A stretch of DNA of 64,000 bases from Rubricella aquisinus (GTDB lineage: Bacteria > Pseudomonadota > Alphaproteobacteria > Rhodobacterales > Rhodobacteraceae), in NCBI RefSeq assembly GCF_014199445.1, contig NZ_JACIJS010000006.1, forward strand, positions 186,001-250,000, in the 5' to 3' direction. The translations under genes were made by a program, and so were the position numbers. Each line of letters starts with the position of its first letter. Position 1 is the stretch's first letter. The notes under the pieces are model-generated. The model was not told where the DNA came from, did not search any database, and worked only from the letters and a program-made list of their open reading frames with translations. Below are positions 54,720 through 63,361 of the stretch, in pieces.

Positions 54720-57700
54720 ATGAGTATTACAAAGCAGATCATTGTCTCAACCCAAGCTGAGCTAACAGCCGCGTTGGACACTGCAACCGGTGGTGAGACG
54801 ATTTTGCTGGCGAGCGGGTATTATGGTGACCTGCAAATTTCTCCTAAAAGCCTCAAAAATTCCGAAGGTGTTTACGATAGCACCGTCACAATCAAATCTT
54901 TGAACCCCGAAGATCCGGCTGTGTTTAACAGCGTCGAAATTGCGGGTGGGCAAAACATGCATTTTGCCGATCTGAAGTTTGAATTCACGCCACAAGAGGG
55001 CGATGGCACGACAACGCGGGTTTTTGACATCCATGGCTGGTCTCTGGCAGATCGCGACGCGTCCAACATCACCGTTGAGAACTCGCTATTCGTCGGTCAG
55101 CCCGTGCCCGACGATCTGGGCGGCGATCCGAACGACCCGGAAGATGTGTATGCACATGGCGGAAACGTCGCCGGTATGGCCACAGGCATTGCCTTCTCCG
55201 CCAATGGTGCCAGCGACATTTCGTTTATTGGTAATGAAGTCACCAACTTTTATCGCGGTGTCGTTTTCTCAGACACCGACGATATCAATTTCTCCGACAA
55301 TTATATCCACGGGCTGCGGTCGGATGGCGCGGATTTTGCGCAAGTCAAGAATGTGCTCATCGAAGGGAACGAAATCCGTGACATGACCCCATGGCGCCAT
55401 GAGGATGCCGTGGCCAAGGGCGATCACGCCGATCTGATCCAGTTCTGGACAAGCAGCACGACGGAACCGTCGGAAAACATCATTATCCGCGACAACCTGC
55501 TGCATGTGTCCGATGGCGATCCGTCGCAATCAATTTTGATGCGAAACGAGTTGGTCGATAGCGGTCAGGCTGGTGAGGAGATGTTCTACCGCAATATTCT
55601 GATCGAAGATAACTTGATCTATAACGCGCAAGCCCATGGCACCCGGATCGGTGAGGGTTTCGACATCACGATCAAAAACAACACCTATATCCAGAATATT
55701 GATCACGCGGACGGCACAGTGACCGTCCCTGCGATTACGGTCGCGTTGACGTCAGAAAACGTCACGATCGAAAACAACATCGTGCCGCGCATCGCCAACG
55801 AGGATGCCATGCGCGATCTGGGCTTCAACATCAGCAATAACCTGATGATCCAGAACACGGACCCGAACGGCGAAAACTATGTCGGTGATCTGTTCATTGA
55901 TGCCCTTTCTGGCAAATATTCCAGCGTTGCCGACCTACAGTTGATCCCCGGATCGGCTGCGGATGGCATGGGGGTCGGCGCGGCCATGACCCAGTTCAAC
56001 GAGACGCCTGAGGCGCTTACGGCCATTGCACGTCAGGCTTCGGGCGAATATCTGGGCGATGATAACTATTTTGTCTTCGATGCCAGCCTGACGGCGGATG
56101 CGCAGGGCTTTACCGGCGCGCGTGCGACCTATCTGTGGGATTTCGGGGATGGCACCCAAGCCACGGGCCCGCTGGTTGAGCATCGGTATGCATCGCATGG
56201 CGACTATAAGGTGACCCTGACCGTCACGGGCGAAGATGGTGCCGTCTCCATCAACGAGATGAAGGCCGTTGTCGATAATCCCGTCTTGTTCGAGCTTGGC
56301 CTTGCTGCGGATGGTGTCATCGACACGTCGAGTTACAATGTGGCACTCAGTGGCGATGGTGCCGCTGACGCGATCGTCACGCTGGATGACGGAAGCCTTG
56401 CCTATCAATTGTCTAACGCATCCACGCTGACCCTTGATCGGGCTGCGAGCCAACTCTACAGCCACGATCAATTCACCTTCTCGCTCGATCTGAAACGCGA
56501 CATGGCGCATGACGGTGGCGGCTATCTGATGATGTGGATCAGTTCCATGCGTCTGCAAATCGACGATGCTGGCTTCCTGACCTTCGATTTCTGGAATGCC
56601 GATGAACAGCATTTCGAGATGGTCTCAGATACGGCCATTTCGGATACCGACTGGCACGATCTGTCGGTCAGCTACAACGCGCATCTTGAGGAGGCGGTTT
56701 TCTTTCTGGATGGTCAGACTATTGGCAGCGCCTTCATGGAAGGATTCACGGACGCCCGAGAAAGCTGGGGCATGCAACTGGGCTACAGCTTCAAAGATAA
56801 TTTTGAGGGTCTGATCCGCAATGTAACCCTGTCAAACCAAGCACTTGATGAAAACGGGATGCCGCCAGTGCCCGACGAGCCAGCACCGGCGCCCGAAGCG
56901 CCAACCCCCATGCCCGAAGCGCCCGCACCATCGGAGGAGCCACTTCCAGAAAACCGCATTGATCTCGCGCCCGGTGGCGCGATCCAAGGTGGCACCTCTG
57001 ATGCGGATCTGATCGTCGGAACCGATGGTGACGACATTGCCAAGGGTCTGGACGGCGACGACGTTTTCCAGATGGGTGATGGTGACGATATCGTCAACGG
57101 CGGCGCGGGCGATGACATCATGTATGGTGGGGCTGGCAATGACACGCTGCGCGGCTTCGCCGGAACAGATACCGCCTATGGTGGGGCCGGGGACGACCTC
57201 ATCTATGCCAACATCGCATATGGTGAGGACGGAAATGACACCCTTCGCGGCGGCAAAGAGGACGATTACCTGTCCGGCGGCGACGGGGATGACGTCCTTA
57301 TTGGAGATAATGGCAATGATGTTCTAATTGGCGGGGACGGTGCCGACATACTGAAGGCTGGCAATGGGGACGATATCCTCGTGGCGGATATGCTCGACAT
57401 CCGAATTCAGGGGGGTGCCGGACAGGATACCGCGCTTTTCTTTGGTGCGGATGACACGTTCGAGTTCGATGGCAAGATGGTCATTGGCATTGAGACGATG
57501 GATTTCACCAATGCCCTGCACAACACGATCGAACTGACCTCCCTTTCTCAGATACGGCAATCGGATACCGATGAGCTTGCGATCATGGGCGATTTGGGCG
57601 ACGTCGTCCGCTCCAGCCTCGATTTGACTTTCACGGGTCAAGAGGAGCGTGACGGTGTCACTTACGACCGTTACCTGACGGATGAGGGAACATCGTTGCT

Positions 57701-57737
57701 GCTTGATATTGATCTGACATTGGACGGTTTGGTCTAG
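54720..57737 (+). CDS. Large secreted RTX protein: right-handed beta-helix, PKD, lectin-like domain, calcium repeats
   Basis: A 1005-residue modular exoprotein. Residues ~1-430 are a right-handed parallel beta-helix, as in polysaccharide lyases and epimerases ('NIIIRDNLLHVSD', 'NVTIENNIVPRIA'). Residues ~445-525 are a PKD domain ('YLWDFGDGTQATG', 'HGDYKVTLTV'). Residues ~570-710 look like a LamG/concanavalin-type sandwich ('DWHDLSVSYNAHLEEAVFFLDG', read in parts). A Pro/Ala/Glu linker (~714-747) leads to RTX nonapeptides (~760-887, e.g. 'GGAGDDIMY', 'GGAGNDTLR'). There is no N-terminal signal peptide, so type I secretion is expected. ATG at 54720 with AAGGA 9 nt upstream. No ABC secretion genes are adjacent. 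Substrate probably a polysaccharide, unproven. Confidence 0.85.
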   Translation: MSITKQIIVSTQAELTAALDTATGGETILLASGYYGDLQISPKSLKNSEGVYDSTVTIKSLNPEDPAVFNSVEIAGGQNMHFADLKFEFTPQEGDGTTTRVFDIHGWSLADRDASNITVENSLFVGQPVPDDLGGDPNDPEDVYAHGGNVAGMATGIAFSANGASDISFIGNEVTNFYRGVVFSDTDDINFSDNYIHGLRSDGADFAQVKNVLIEGNEIRDMTPWRHEDAVAKGDHADLIQFWTSSTTEPSENIIIRDNLLHVSDGDPSQSILMRNELVDSGQAGEEMFYRNILIEDNLIYNAQAHGTRIGEGFDITIKNNTYIQNIDHADGTVTVPAITVALTSENVTIENNIVPRIANEDAMRDLGFNISNNLMIQNTDPNGENYVGDLFIDALSGKYSSVADLQLIPGSAADGMGVGAAMTQFNETPEALTAIARQASGEYLGDDNYFVFDASLTADAQGFTGARATYLWDFGDGTQATGPLVEHRYASHGDYKVTLTVTGEDGAVSINEMKAVVDNPVLFELGLAADGVIDTSSYNVALSGDGAADAIVTLDDGSLAYQLSNASTLTLDRAASQLYSHDQFTFSLDLKRDMAHDGGGYLMMWISSMRLQIDDAGFLTFDFWNADEQHFEMVSDTAISDTDWHDLSVSYNAHLEEAVFFLDGQTIGSAFMEGFTDARESWGMQLGYSFKDNFEGLIRNVTLSNQALDENGMPPVPDEPAPAPEAPTPMPEAPAPSEEPLPENRIDLAPGGAIQGGTSDADLIVGTDGDDIAKGLDGDDVFQMGDGDDIVNGGAGDDIMYGGAGNDTLRGFAGTDTAYGGAGDDLIYANIAYGEDGNDTLRGGKEDDYLSGGDGDDVLIGDNGNDVLIGGDGADILKAGNGDDILVADMLDIRIQGGAGQDTALFFGADDTFEFDGKMVIGIETMDFTNALHNTIELTSLSQIRQSDTDELAIMGDLGDVVRSSLDLTFTGQEERDGVTYDRYLTDEGTSLLLDIDLTLDGLV

Positions 57738-57756
57738 TCAGCCAAGCGGTCTTACG

Positions 57757-57794
57757 CGTCCCCGCCAGCCCCTCAAAACGGGCGGGCGGGGACG
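57757..57794 (+). terminator. Hairpin after the RTX gene, possible terminator
   Basis: CGTCCCCGCC (57757-57766) and GGCGGGGACG (57785-57794) form a perfect 10-bp stem with an 18-nt loop, 20 nt past the stop. Only two T follow, so termination is uncertain. Confidence 0.45.
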
Positions 57795-57887
57795 TTGCCA
57801 TGGGGTTACCCAGACACGGTGGCACAACCCTTTTTCACGGGTGCTCCGGGGAAGGGGCCCGTTCATTTTTCCGTCGATCCGGTTGGG

Positions 57888-58805
57888 TTATTCGGTGGAG
57901 ACAGCAACAATCGCGGGATTGAACGGCGACGCGTTGATAAATTCAGCAGAAATACCCGGTGCCAGCGGGGACATGACATACTGCCTGACGTGAAACGTCC
58001 ACGATCGGCCTGTGTCGTCTGCGGCGGGCATCGCACCTTTGCTATCAAGGTTTAGCTCCACATCTCCCGACAATTGGAGAAAGCGGCTCGTTTCAAAATC
58101 GACAAAGGTTAGGCCAGCGCGCGGATTGAGCCGGAAATTTCCCAACGTGCTGAACATTGAGTTTCCGTGATAGTCAGGAATATGCAGTGTCTGGCCTTGG
58201 GTTCGGACAAATCCGGGTTTGCCACCGCGATGCGAAACATCTGCTGCTCCATTGGGGGCAGTGCTGGCCACAAAGAATGTGTCGGCAGCCGCAATCCAGT
58301 TCGACGCATAATCGGGAAGGACCGTCCCTTTCTCAACGATCTGCGGGTCGGTGAGCCCGTCTGTCGTCGTCAGCCGCCTCGACTGAATATATTTGGGACA
58401 GTTGGGAAAGGATTGATCGACGGTCAGTGTCAGGCCCCGGCCTGACAGCGCAGCAATATGGCCATTGACCCGCAGACGCTTGCGCGTCGAAAGGTCGACA
58501 AAAAGCACGCCAATTTGGCGTCCGACACTCAGGTCAATTTGCCGATGGAGCAGCCCGCCGGGGGAAAGGGATAAGGTCATGGACGCTCCATCCTCCGTGA
58601 CGGTCGCAAAACCTGTGGTCCCCACTAGAAACTCTGCCCAAGCATCGCCATCCGCCGACACACCTCCAAGGACGCAATAGGATTGCGCCGTGACAAAGGG
58701 GACAACGCGGGCGGGTATCGACGACCACAAGAGCTTTGTATGGCCGGCAGCAATATGCCGAACGCCAGCGGCGTCCTGAACTGCCAATTCACCAGGGTGG
58801 AACAT
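57888..58805 (-). CDS. Pyridoxamine 5'-phosphate oxidase-like FMN-binding protein
   Basis: A 305-residue protein. It opens with 'FHPGELAVQDAAGV' and contains the second-half signature 'DTFFVASTAP', 'DVSHRGGKPGFV', 'PDYHGNSMFSTLGNFRLNPRAGLTFVDF' (in parts) of the split-barrel PNPOx-like flavin proteins. A middle 'CPKYIQSRRL' is also typical. Members bind FMN and reduce or oxidise poorly known substrates. It follows the DsrE gene after 70 nt on the same strand and is probably under the same TetR control. Confidence 0.8.
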   Translation of the reverse strand: MFHPGELAVQDAAGVRHIAAGHTKLLWSSIPARVVPFVTAQSYCVLGGVSADGDAWAEFLVGTTGFATVTEDGASMTLSLSPGGLLHRQIDLSVGRQIGVLFVDLSTRKRLRVNGHIAALSGRGLTLTVDQSFPNCPKYIQSRRLTTTDGLTDPQIVEKGTVLPDYASNWIAAADTFFVASTAPNGAADVSHRGGKPGFVRTQGQTLHIPDYHGNSMFSTLGNFRLNPRAGLTFVDFETSRFLQLSGDVELNLDSKGAMPAADDTGRSWTFHVRQYVMSPLAPGISAEFINASPFNPAIVAVSTE

Positions 58806-58875
58806 TATAGATTTGCCTTTGGTCTATCTGAGTCCGTGCACCGCCCAAATGGTGATGCACGGACATGCGCGGCAG

Positions 58876-59253
58876 TTAGAAGGTCACCAGCCGGTAACCT
58901 TCATCAAGGTAGCGTGACAGGTCGATGACGCCGGACGTTCCGGGAATGGCTTTGTCCCCGACAAGGGAAACGCCCGTCGATTTCACATCTTCGGTCGCCC
59001 CAAAAACATCGGCGCATCCAAGGCAGGCACCCGCCACTTTGTCCGAGATTGCGTTATAGAGTGCATTTGCTGGATGGGCGGGATTGGTCAATTCGCTCAC
59101 CCAGCGCACGCCGGTGCCTTGAAAGATGAGGGCGACTTCCTGTTCCTTGTCCTTGAGTTCATAGGCCAAGAACATGGCGTTAAAGACGCGGCCAAGCGCC
59201 TCTTCCGAGTTTGCCTTTGGGTCTGAGTAAATGACGATAGCAGTTTTAGACAT
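58876..59253 (-). CDS. DsrE family protein
   Basis: A 125-residue protein of the DsrE/DsrF-like fold: 'AIVIYSDPKANSEEALGRVFNAM' (in parts), 'VALIFQGTGVRW' and 'ACLGCADVFGA', a CxxC motif. Related proteins relay sulfur (TusD) or take part in redox processes; many stand-alone copies are uncharacterised. ATG at 59253. A 12-bp perfect palindrome lies 32 nt upstream, at the divergent TetR gene, pointing to repression by that regulator. Confidence 0.85.
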   Translation of the reverse strand: MSKTAIVIYSDPKANSEEALGRVFNAMFLAYELKDKEQEVALIFQGTGVRWVSELTNPAHPANALYNAISDKVAGACLGCADVFGATEDVKSTGVSLVGDKAIPGTSGVIDLSRYLDEGYRLVTF

Positions 59254-59284
59254 GGGTATTTTCCGTTTTTGAGTTGCTATTTCC

Positions 59285-59296
59285 GAACGATCGTTC
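59285..59296. promoter_or_regulatory. Palindrome GAACGATCGTTC, candidate TetR operator for DsrE gene
   Basis: A 12-bp perfect palindrome between the divergent DsrE and TetR genes, 32 nt from the DsrE ATG. The form (CCGAACGATCGTTCA) is typical of TetR-family operators. Confidence 0.7.
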
Positions 59297-59338
59297 AATT
59301 ATCTGATAGCGACAGGCGGGGTGTCGAGCAATCGTATT

Positions 59339-59356
59339 TTACCGTTCGTTCGGTAA
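59339..59356. promoter_or_regulatory. Inverted repeat TTACCGTTCGTTCGGTAA, second candidate TetR operator
   Basis: Arms TTACCG and CGGTAA flank TTCGTT, 27 nt before the TetR start. Read on the reverse strand it contains CCGAACGA, shared with the operator at 59285, so the regulator may bind both and repress itself. Confidence 0.6.
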
Positions 59357-59383
59357 CGAATTGGTGATCTGGAGGAGTTGTAG

Positions 59384-59953
59384 TTGGGACGAAAGTCAAC
59401 GATCGCAGAGGACGATCTGATTGAGGCTTTATCGCGCGTCTTTCGCGAAACGGGGTTTGATGGGGCAACACTGACGGTCCTATCGCAAGAAACTGGCCTG
59501 CAACGGGCCAGCCTCTATCATCGCTTCCCCGGTGGGAAAGAGCAGATGGCGCAAGAGGTGCTGGCAGCGACCGAACGGTGGCTGACGGACAACCTGTTTG
59601 ACCCGTTAAAGGCTGACGCCCCGATCGAGCAGCGGCTTCAAACACTGATAGCGAAGCTGGATGACCTCTACTCAAGTGGAAAAAAGGCGTGCATCCTGAA
59701 TATGCTCAGTTCCGCCAGCGACCATGACAGCCCTTTTTCCGGAGCGATCAGGCGGATATTTGGTGCCCTGATTGAAGCATTTTCCGCCCTCGCTCAGGAG
59801 CAAGGGTTTGACGACGCGCAGGCCCGGACACGCGCCGAACGCGCTGTGATGTTGTTACATGGCAGCTTGGTCCTGTCGCGTGGGACAGGATCGCAAAAGC
59901 CCTTTGAACGGTTTCTCGAAACGCTCCCGGATGAATTGCTCGGGCAACGCTAA
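59384..59953 (+). CDS. TetR/AcrR family transcriptional repressor
   Basis: A 189-residue regulator. The N-terminal helix-turn-helix is 'ETGFDGATLTVLSQETGLQRASLYHRFPGGKEQMAQEVL' (read in parts), the usual TetR pattern. The C-terminal domain ('KACILNMLSSASDHDSPF', with Cys near residue 105) resembles TetR_C members that sense electrophiles or oxidants, so a redox signal is possible. TTG start at 59384 with GGAGGAG 6 nt upstream. It is divergent from the DsrE gene with two palindromes between them. Confidence 0.88.
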   Translation: MGRKSTIAEDDLIEALSRVFRETGFDGATLTVLSQETGLQRASLYHRFPGGKEQMAQEVLAATERWLTDNLFDPLKADAPIEQRLQTLIAKLDDLYSSGKKACILNMLSSASDHDSPFSGAIRRIFGALIEAFSALAQEQGFDDAQARTRAERAVMLLHGSLVLSRGTGSQKPFERFLETLPDELLGQR

Positions 59954-60296
59954 CGAATAGCTGGTGCCGTTGGCTTGCTGTCACATTGATGAGCCGTTCC
60001 GGTGCGGTACGTGCCACTAAAAATCTTGTTAGTAAGCACGCCGCAAGATTGCCTCAGTCAGCCTATGGGCTCGCCATGCCGCACTTGGCGCTTGTCTCAA
60101 TTCGATGCGGAAAAAACGGCGATTCGTGACGACCCAGACCGAGGAAGTCGTCGATCAATAAAGGCGAATCTCGCCTGTCGTTGACGACGAGGCCTGCCAA
60201 GCGCGTTCAATGAACTGGCGAAAACCTAATCTCGTGAGGTTGGTCCGGTCACTGCTCCGGCGCAATCGGTAACTACCTGAAATCATTAAGAGATTT
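59954..60296. other. 343-nt region with no recognised gene
   Basis: Between the TetR gene and tRNA-Lys. Short open frames lack ribosome binding sites and family resemblance. It could be a decayed gene at an island edge, but I cannot identify a remnant. Confidence 0.4.
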
Positions 60297-60371
60297 TGGT
60301 GAGCCCGGAAGGATTCGAACCTTCGGCCAATTGATTAAAAGTCAACTGCTCTACCACTGAGCTACGGGCCC
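60297..60371 (-). tRNA. tRNA-Lys (anticodon TTT)
   Basis: Reverse-strand cloverleaf: acceptor GGGCCCG with CGGGCTC (one G-T pair), D arm TAGCTCAGTGGTAGAGC, anticodon stem GTTGA/TCAAT with loop CTTTTAA giving TTT, T loop GGTTCGAATCC, discriminator A and encoded CCA (60297-60299). Confidence 0.96.
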
Positions 60372-60562
60372 GACTGCTGCGGCGGTGTTTAGGCAAGCCT
60401 TGGGGTGGGGTCAAGCGGGAATTGGCAAAAATCTGACGCCCTTCGCGCCACGCGCAAAAATCGGGGGCAAGCGGGTGGCTGATGATCCTGCGGCCCTTGT
60501 GATGGCGTGCGTCGGTCGATAGTGTCCGCGCGACTTTCCGCAAAAGACATAAGAGGTACATG

Positions 60563-60847
60563 ATGAGCGAAGATGCGCTTGGGGCGATCCCTGAAGAGTC
60601 CGGCCCGGCGGAGCAATACCGTGTCACCGCAGGTGAATTGCGCGCCTTTGTCGAGCGGATCGAGCGGCTGGATGCCGAAAAGAAAGACATCGCCGATCAG
60701 CAAAAAGAGGTGATGGCGGAGGCAAAGGGCCGGGGCTATGACGTGAAAGTCCTGCGCAAACTCGTCGCGCTGCGCAAGAAAGACCCGCAGGAGATCTCCG
60801 AAGAGGAGGCCGTGCTGCAACTCTATAAGGAAGCGCTCGGGATGTGA
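60563..60847 (+). CDS. gapR: GapR (DUF2312) nucleoid-associated protein
   Basis: A 94-residue protein, the alphaproteobacterial GapR. It contains 'YRVTAGELRAFVERIERLDAEKKDIADQQKEV' (in parts), 'KGRGYDVKVLRKLVALRKKDP' and an acidic C-terminus. GapR forms a tetramer that encircles overtwisted DNA ahead of polymerases and helps topoisomerases (Caulobacter). Two tandem ATG codons exist (60560, 60563); AGAGG is 7 nt before the second. It sits next to tRNA-Lys. Confidence 0.93.
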   Translation: MSEDALGAIPEESGPAEQYRVTAGELRAFVERIERLDAEKKDIADQQKEVMAEAKGRGYDVKVLRKLVALRKKDPQEISEEEAVLQLYKEALGM

Positions 60848-60922
60848 GCGCGATCCGGTCTTGCCCCTTGGGCCAACGCTCTGGCAGGGTCAGCGCGGTA
60901 GGTATTAAGGGGAGAGACCGCC

Positions 60923-63292
60923 ATGCGATTCCTTCTACGTGCGTTTTTGGGGCTGGTGGCCCTCATCGTCCTTGCAGGGGTGGGGCTGTTTTTCTTCTTG
61001 CCCACGGACCGGATCGGGCAGATCGCGGCGGAACGGTTTGAGGCGGCGACGGGGCGCACGCTCACCCTGACCGAAGGCTTCAGCCCCTCGCTTTATCCCA
61101 CACTTGGGGTGCGCACCGGTCCGATCACCATTTCAAATCCCGATTGGTCCGACACGCCCAATATGGTCACCGCCGAAGGGGCCGCTGTGGGCGTGTCGCT
61201 TTTGCCGCTCTTGTCCGGGCAGATCGAGGTGGAGGAGTTGACGCTTCTCAACCCGGTGATCGCGCTGGAGCGGGACGCTGACGGGCGGGCCAACTGGCAA
61301 CTGACCCCAACGGGATCCGCCGCCGAGGACACCCTATCCGATACGGCGGCAGAGGCTGAACCCAGCGCGTCCTCCGGCCCTGCGCTCACCCGTGTGAACG
61401 CGCAGATCGTCGACGGGGTGTTCAGCTATCGCGATGCGGCATCGGGAGCGGCGCATCTGATGGATGACGTCAATGCCCGCATCGGGTTCAGCGGGCCGGA
61501 ACTGCCTGCTGAGGTGTCGGGTGAGCTGACATGGCAGGGGCAGGAGATCACGCTTGCCGCCACGCTCGGTGCCATTGGCGCGCTCTTGAACGGAGAGATG
61601 ACCGATATTGCCGCGCGGATCGAGGGCGATCTGGGGCAGATCGCGGTGAACGGCGCGCTGGCTCTTTCTCAGACAGGGGCATTGCACTCGGGCCTTGTGA
61701 CGGTGAGCGCAGGGATGGAGGATTTGGCACCAATCATGACCGCACTTGCCCTGCCGCCCCTGCCTGCCAGCGCGGGCGCGCTGCGGGATGTGTCGGCAGA
61801 AGCGTCCGTGGGGCTGGGTGAGAGTGGGCTCGAAAGCACGCTGACCGCGCAGATCATTCGCGACGATGTGCCCGTCCGCCTGTCGGGTCGCGTCGATGGC
61901 GCGGCGGATTGGCTGAGCGCGCTGGCCTTTCAGGTGGATATGAGCGTGGCTGTCGAAGGGCTTGCCGATGCGTCCTATCGCGGCACGGTGGACGTGTCTG
62001 ACCCGGCGACCCCGGCGGCGAATGGGGCAGTGTCGTTCCGGTCTGACGATCCGCGCGCGCTGATCGCTTGGGGTGCAGGCACCGCACCAGACTTGCCGGA
62101 TGGCGTGCTGACAAGCGTGGCTTTGGATGGCACGCTCAAGCTTGCCGGTGTCAATCGGGTCGATCTGACGGGGCTGACACTGGCGCTGGATGAGTTGACC
62201 GCGACCGGGTCGCTGGGCGTGACCATGGGCGGTGCGCGCCCAGCGATCCGGGGGGCGCTGGCGACGAACCGGATCAACCTTGACCCGTTCCTTGGCGGGG
62301 AGGGGGAAGAGCAGCCTGCCTCCGGTGGGGGTGCGTCCACCCCGGGCGGGCCGGCGGGATGGAGCACCGATCCGCTTCCGCTGGAGTTGTTGCGCCTTGC
62401 CGATGCCGATCTGGACCTTGACGCCGAGGGCCTCAAAGCCGGCACGATCGACATTGGCCGCACCGGCATCAGCATCGACCTGACCGATGGCGTGCTAACT
62501 GCCCGCCTGAGGGAGGCTGCGGCCTTTGGCGGGAACATGGCTGCGGAGGTGCGCGCCAATGCGGGCAGTAAAGCCGTCTCGCTCAACGCCAATCTTGCCT
62601 CTATCCGCATTGAGCAGGTGCTGCTCGCACTGGCCGGGCTGGACCGGTTGCTGGCCGATGGTGCCCTGACGGTGGAGGTGGCGGGCGATGGCAGCAGCCT
62701 CGACAGTCTGATGAACAGCCTTGATGGCCAGATCGGCCTGAACCTTGCCGACGGGGCCATTCAGGGGGTCAATATCGCCCAGCTTGCCGCGAATTTCACC
62801 AATCCCGGTGCGGCGATGGAAGCGAATGACCGGACAGACTTTACCAGTGCTGTCGCGGCCTTCACCATCACCGATGGCGTGATGGATACGCGCGAATTGT
62901 CGATGCTGGGGCCACTTTTGCGGCTGACCGGGTTGGGCACGGTGGACCTTGGCGGGCAATCGTTGCAAATGCGGCTCGCGCCCCGGATCGTGGGGGATTT
63001 GCAGGGGCAGGGCGGTAACCTTGATGCCAGCGGGATCGTGTTGCCGGTGATTGTGCGCGGGCCGTGGTCCGACGTGTCCTTCGCGCCTGATCTGGAGGCT
63101 CTGCCCGCCTTGCAGGCCGCACAGGACAGGTTGCGGCAGGAGGCACAAGCGGCAGAAGAACGGCTCCGCCGCGAGGCGGCAGAGGCAGAACAGCGCCTCC
63201 GCGATCAGGCGGAAGAGCGCGTCAATCGCGAACTCGATGCGCTGCGCAATCAGTTGCAGGAAGCCAACCCGATCCTGCGCCTGTTCGACTAG
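60923..63292 (+). CDS. AsmA family protein
   Basis: A 789-residue protein anchored by one N-terminal membrane helix ('LGLVALIVLAGVGLFFFLP'). A large periplasmic beta-rich body follows, with the AsmA N-terminal pattern ('FEAATGRTLTLTEGFSPSLYPTLGVRTGPITISN', in parts) and the C-terminal domain 'GALTVEVAGDGSSLDSLMNSLDGQIGLNL' (in parts). A charged helical tail (~730-775, Ala/Glu/Arg rich) may be coiled coil. AsmA-like proteins are now thought to be bridge-like carriers of phospholipids to the outer membrane. It ends with a strong terminator. Confidence 0.9.
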   Translation: MRFLLRAFLGLVALIVLAGVGLFFFLPTDRIGQIAAERFEAATGRTLTLTEGFSPSLYPTLGVRTGPITISNPDWSDTPNMVTAEGAAVGVSLLPLLSGQIEVEELTLLNPVIALERDADGRANWQLTPTGSAAEDTLSDTAAEAEPSASSGPALTRVNAQIVDGVFSYRDAASGAAHLMDDVNARIGFSGPELPAEVSGELTWQGQEITLAATLGAIGALLNGEMTDIAARIEGDLGQIAVNGALALSQTGALHSGLVTVSAGMEDLAPIMTALALPPLPASAGALRDVSAEASVGLGESGLESTLTAQIIRDDVPVRLSGRVDGAADWLSALAFQVDMSVAVEGLADASYRGTVDVSDPATPAANGAVSFRSDDPRALIAWGAGTAPDLPDGVLTSVALDGTLKLAGVNRVDLTGLTLALDELTATGSLGVTMGGARPAIRGALATNRINLDPFLGGEGEEQPASGGGASTPGGPAGWSTDPLPLELLRLADADLDLDAEGLKAGTIDIGRTGISIDLTDGVLTARLREAAAFGGNMAAEVRANAGSKAVSLNANLASIRIEQVLLALAGLDRLLADGALTVEVAGDGSSLDSLMNSLDGQIGLNLADGAIQGVNIAQLAANFTNPGAAMEANDRTDFTSAVAAFTITDGVMDTRELSMLGPLLRLTGLGTVDLGGQSLQMRLAPRIVGDLQGQGGNLDASGIVLPVIVRGPWSDVSFAPDLEALPALQAAQDRLRQEAQAAEERLRREAAEAEQRLRDQAEERVNRELDALRNQLQEANPILRLFD

Positions 63293-63311
63293 GCGTAGCA
63301 GCCTAAACAAC

Positions 63312-63339
63312 AAAGGCCGGGGATCGCCCCGGCCTTTTT
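63312..63339 (+). terminator. Terminator of the AsmA gene
   Basis: AAAGGCCGGGG (63312-63322) pairs with CCCCGGCCTTT around a 4-nt loop and continues into TTTTTC. It begins 20 nt past the stop. Confidence 0.92.
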
Positions 63340-63361
63340 CGTTTTGGACCTGAATTTGCCC

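Noticed and set aside
57001-57380. Repetitive GGxGxD-coding DNA, considered as a DNA repeat array
   Set aside because: The repetition is explained by RTX calcium-binding nonapeptides in the protein; spacers are irregular, so it is not a CRISPR or satellite.
60002-60184. 60-codon frame between TetR and tRNA-Lys, considered as a transposase remnant
   Set aside because: No catalytic motif or terminal repeats could be recognised.
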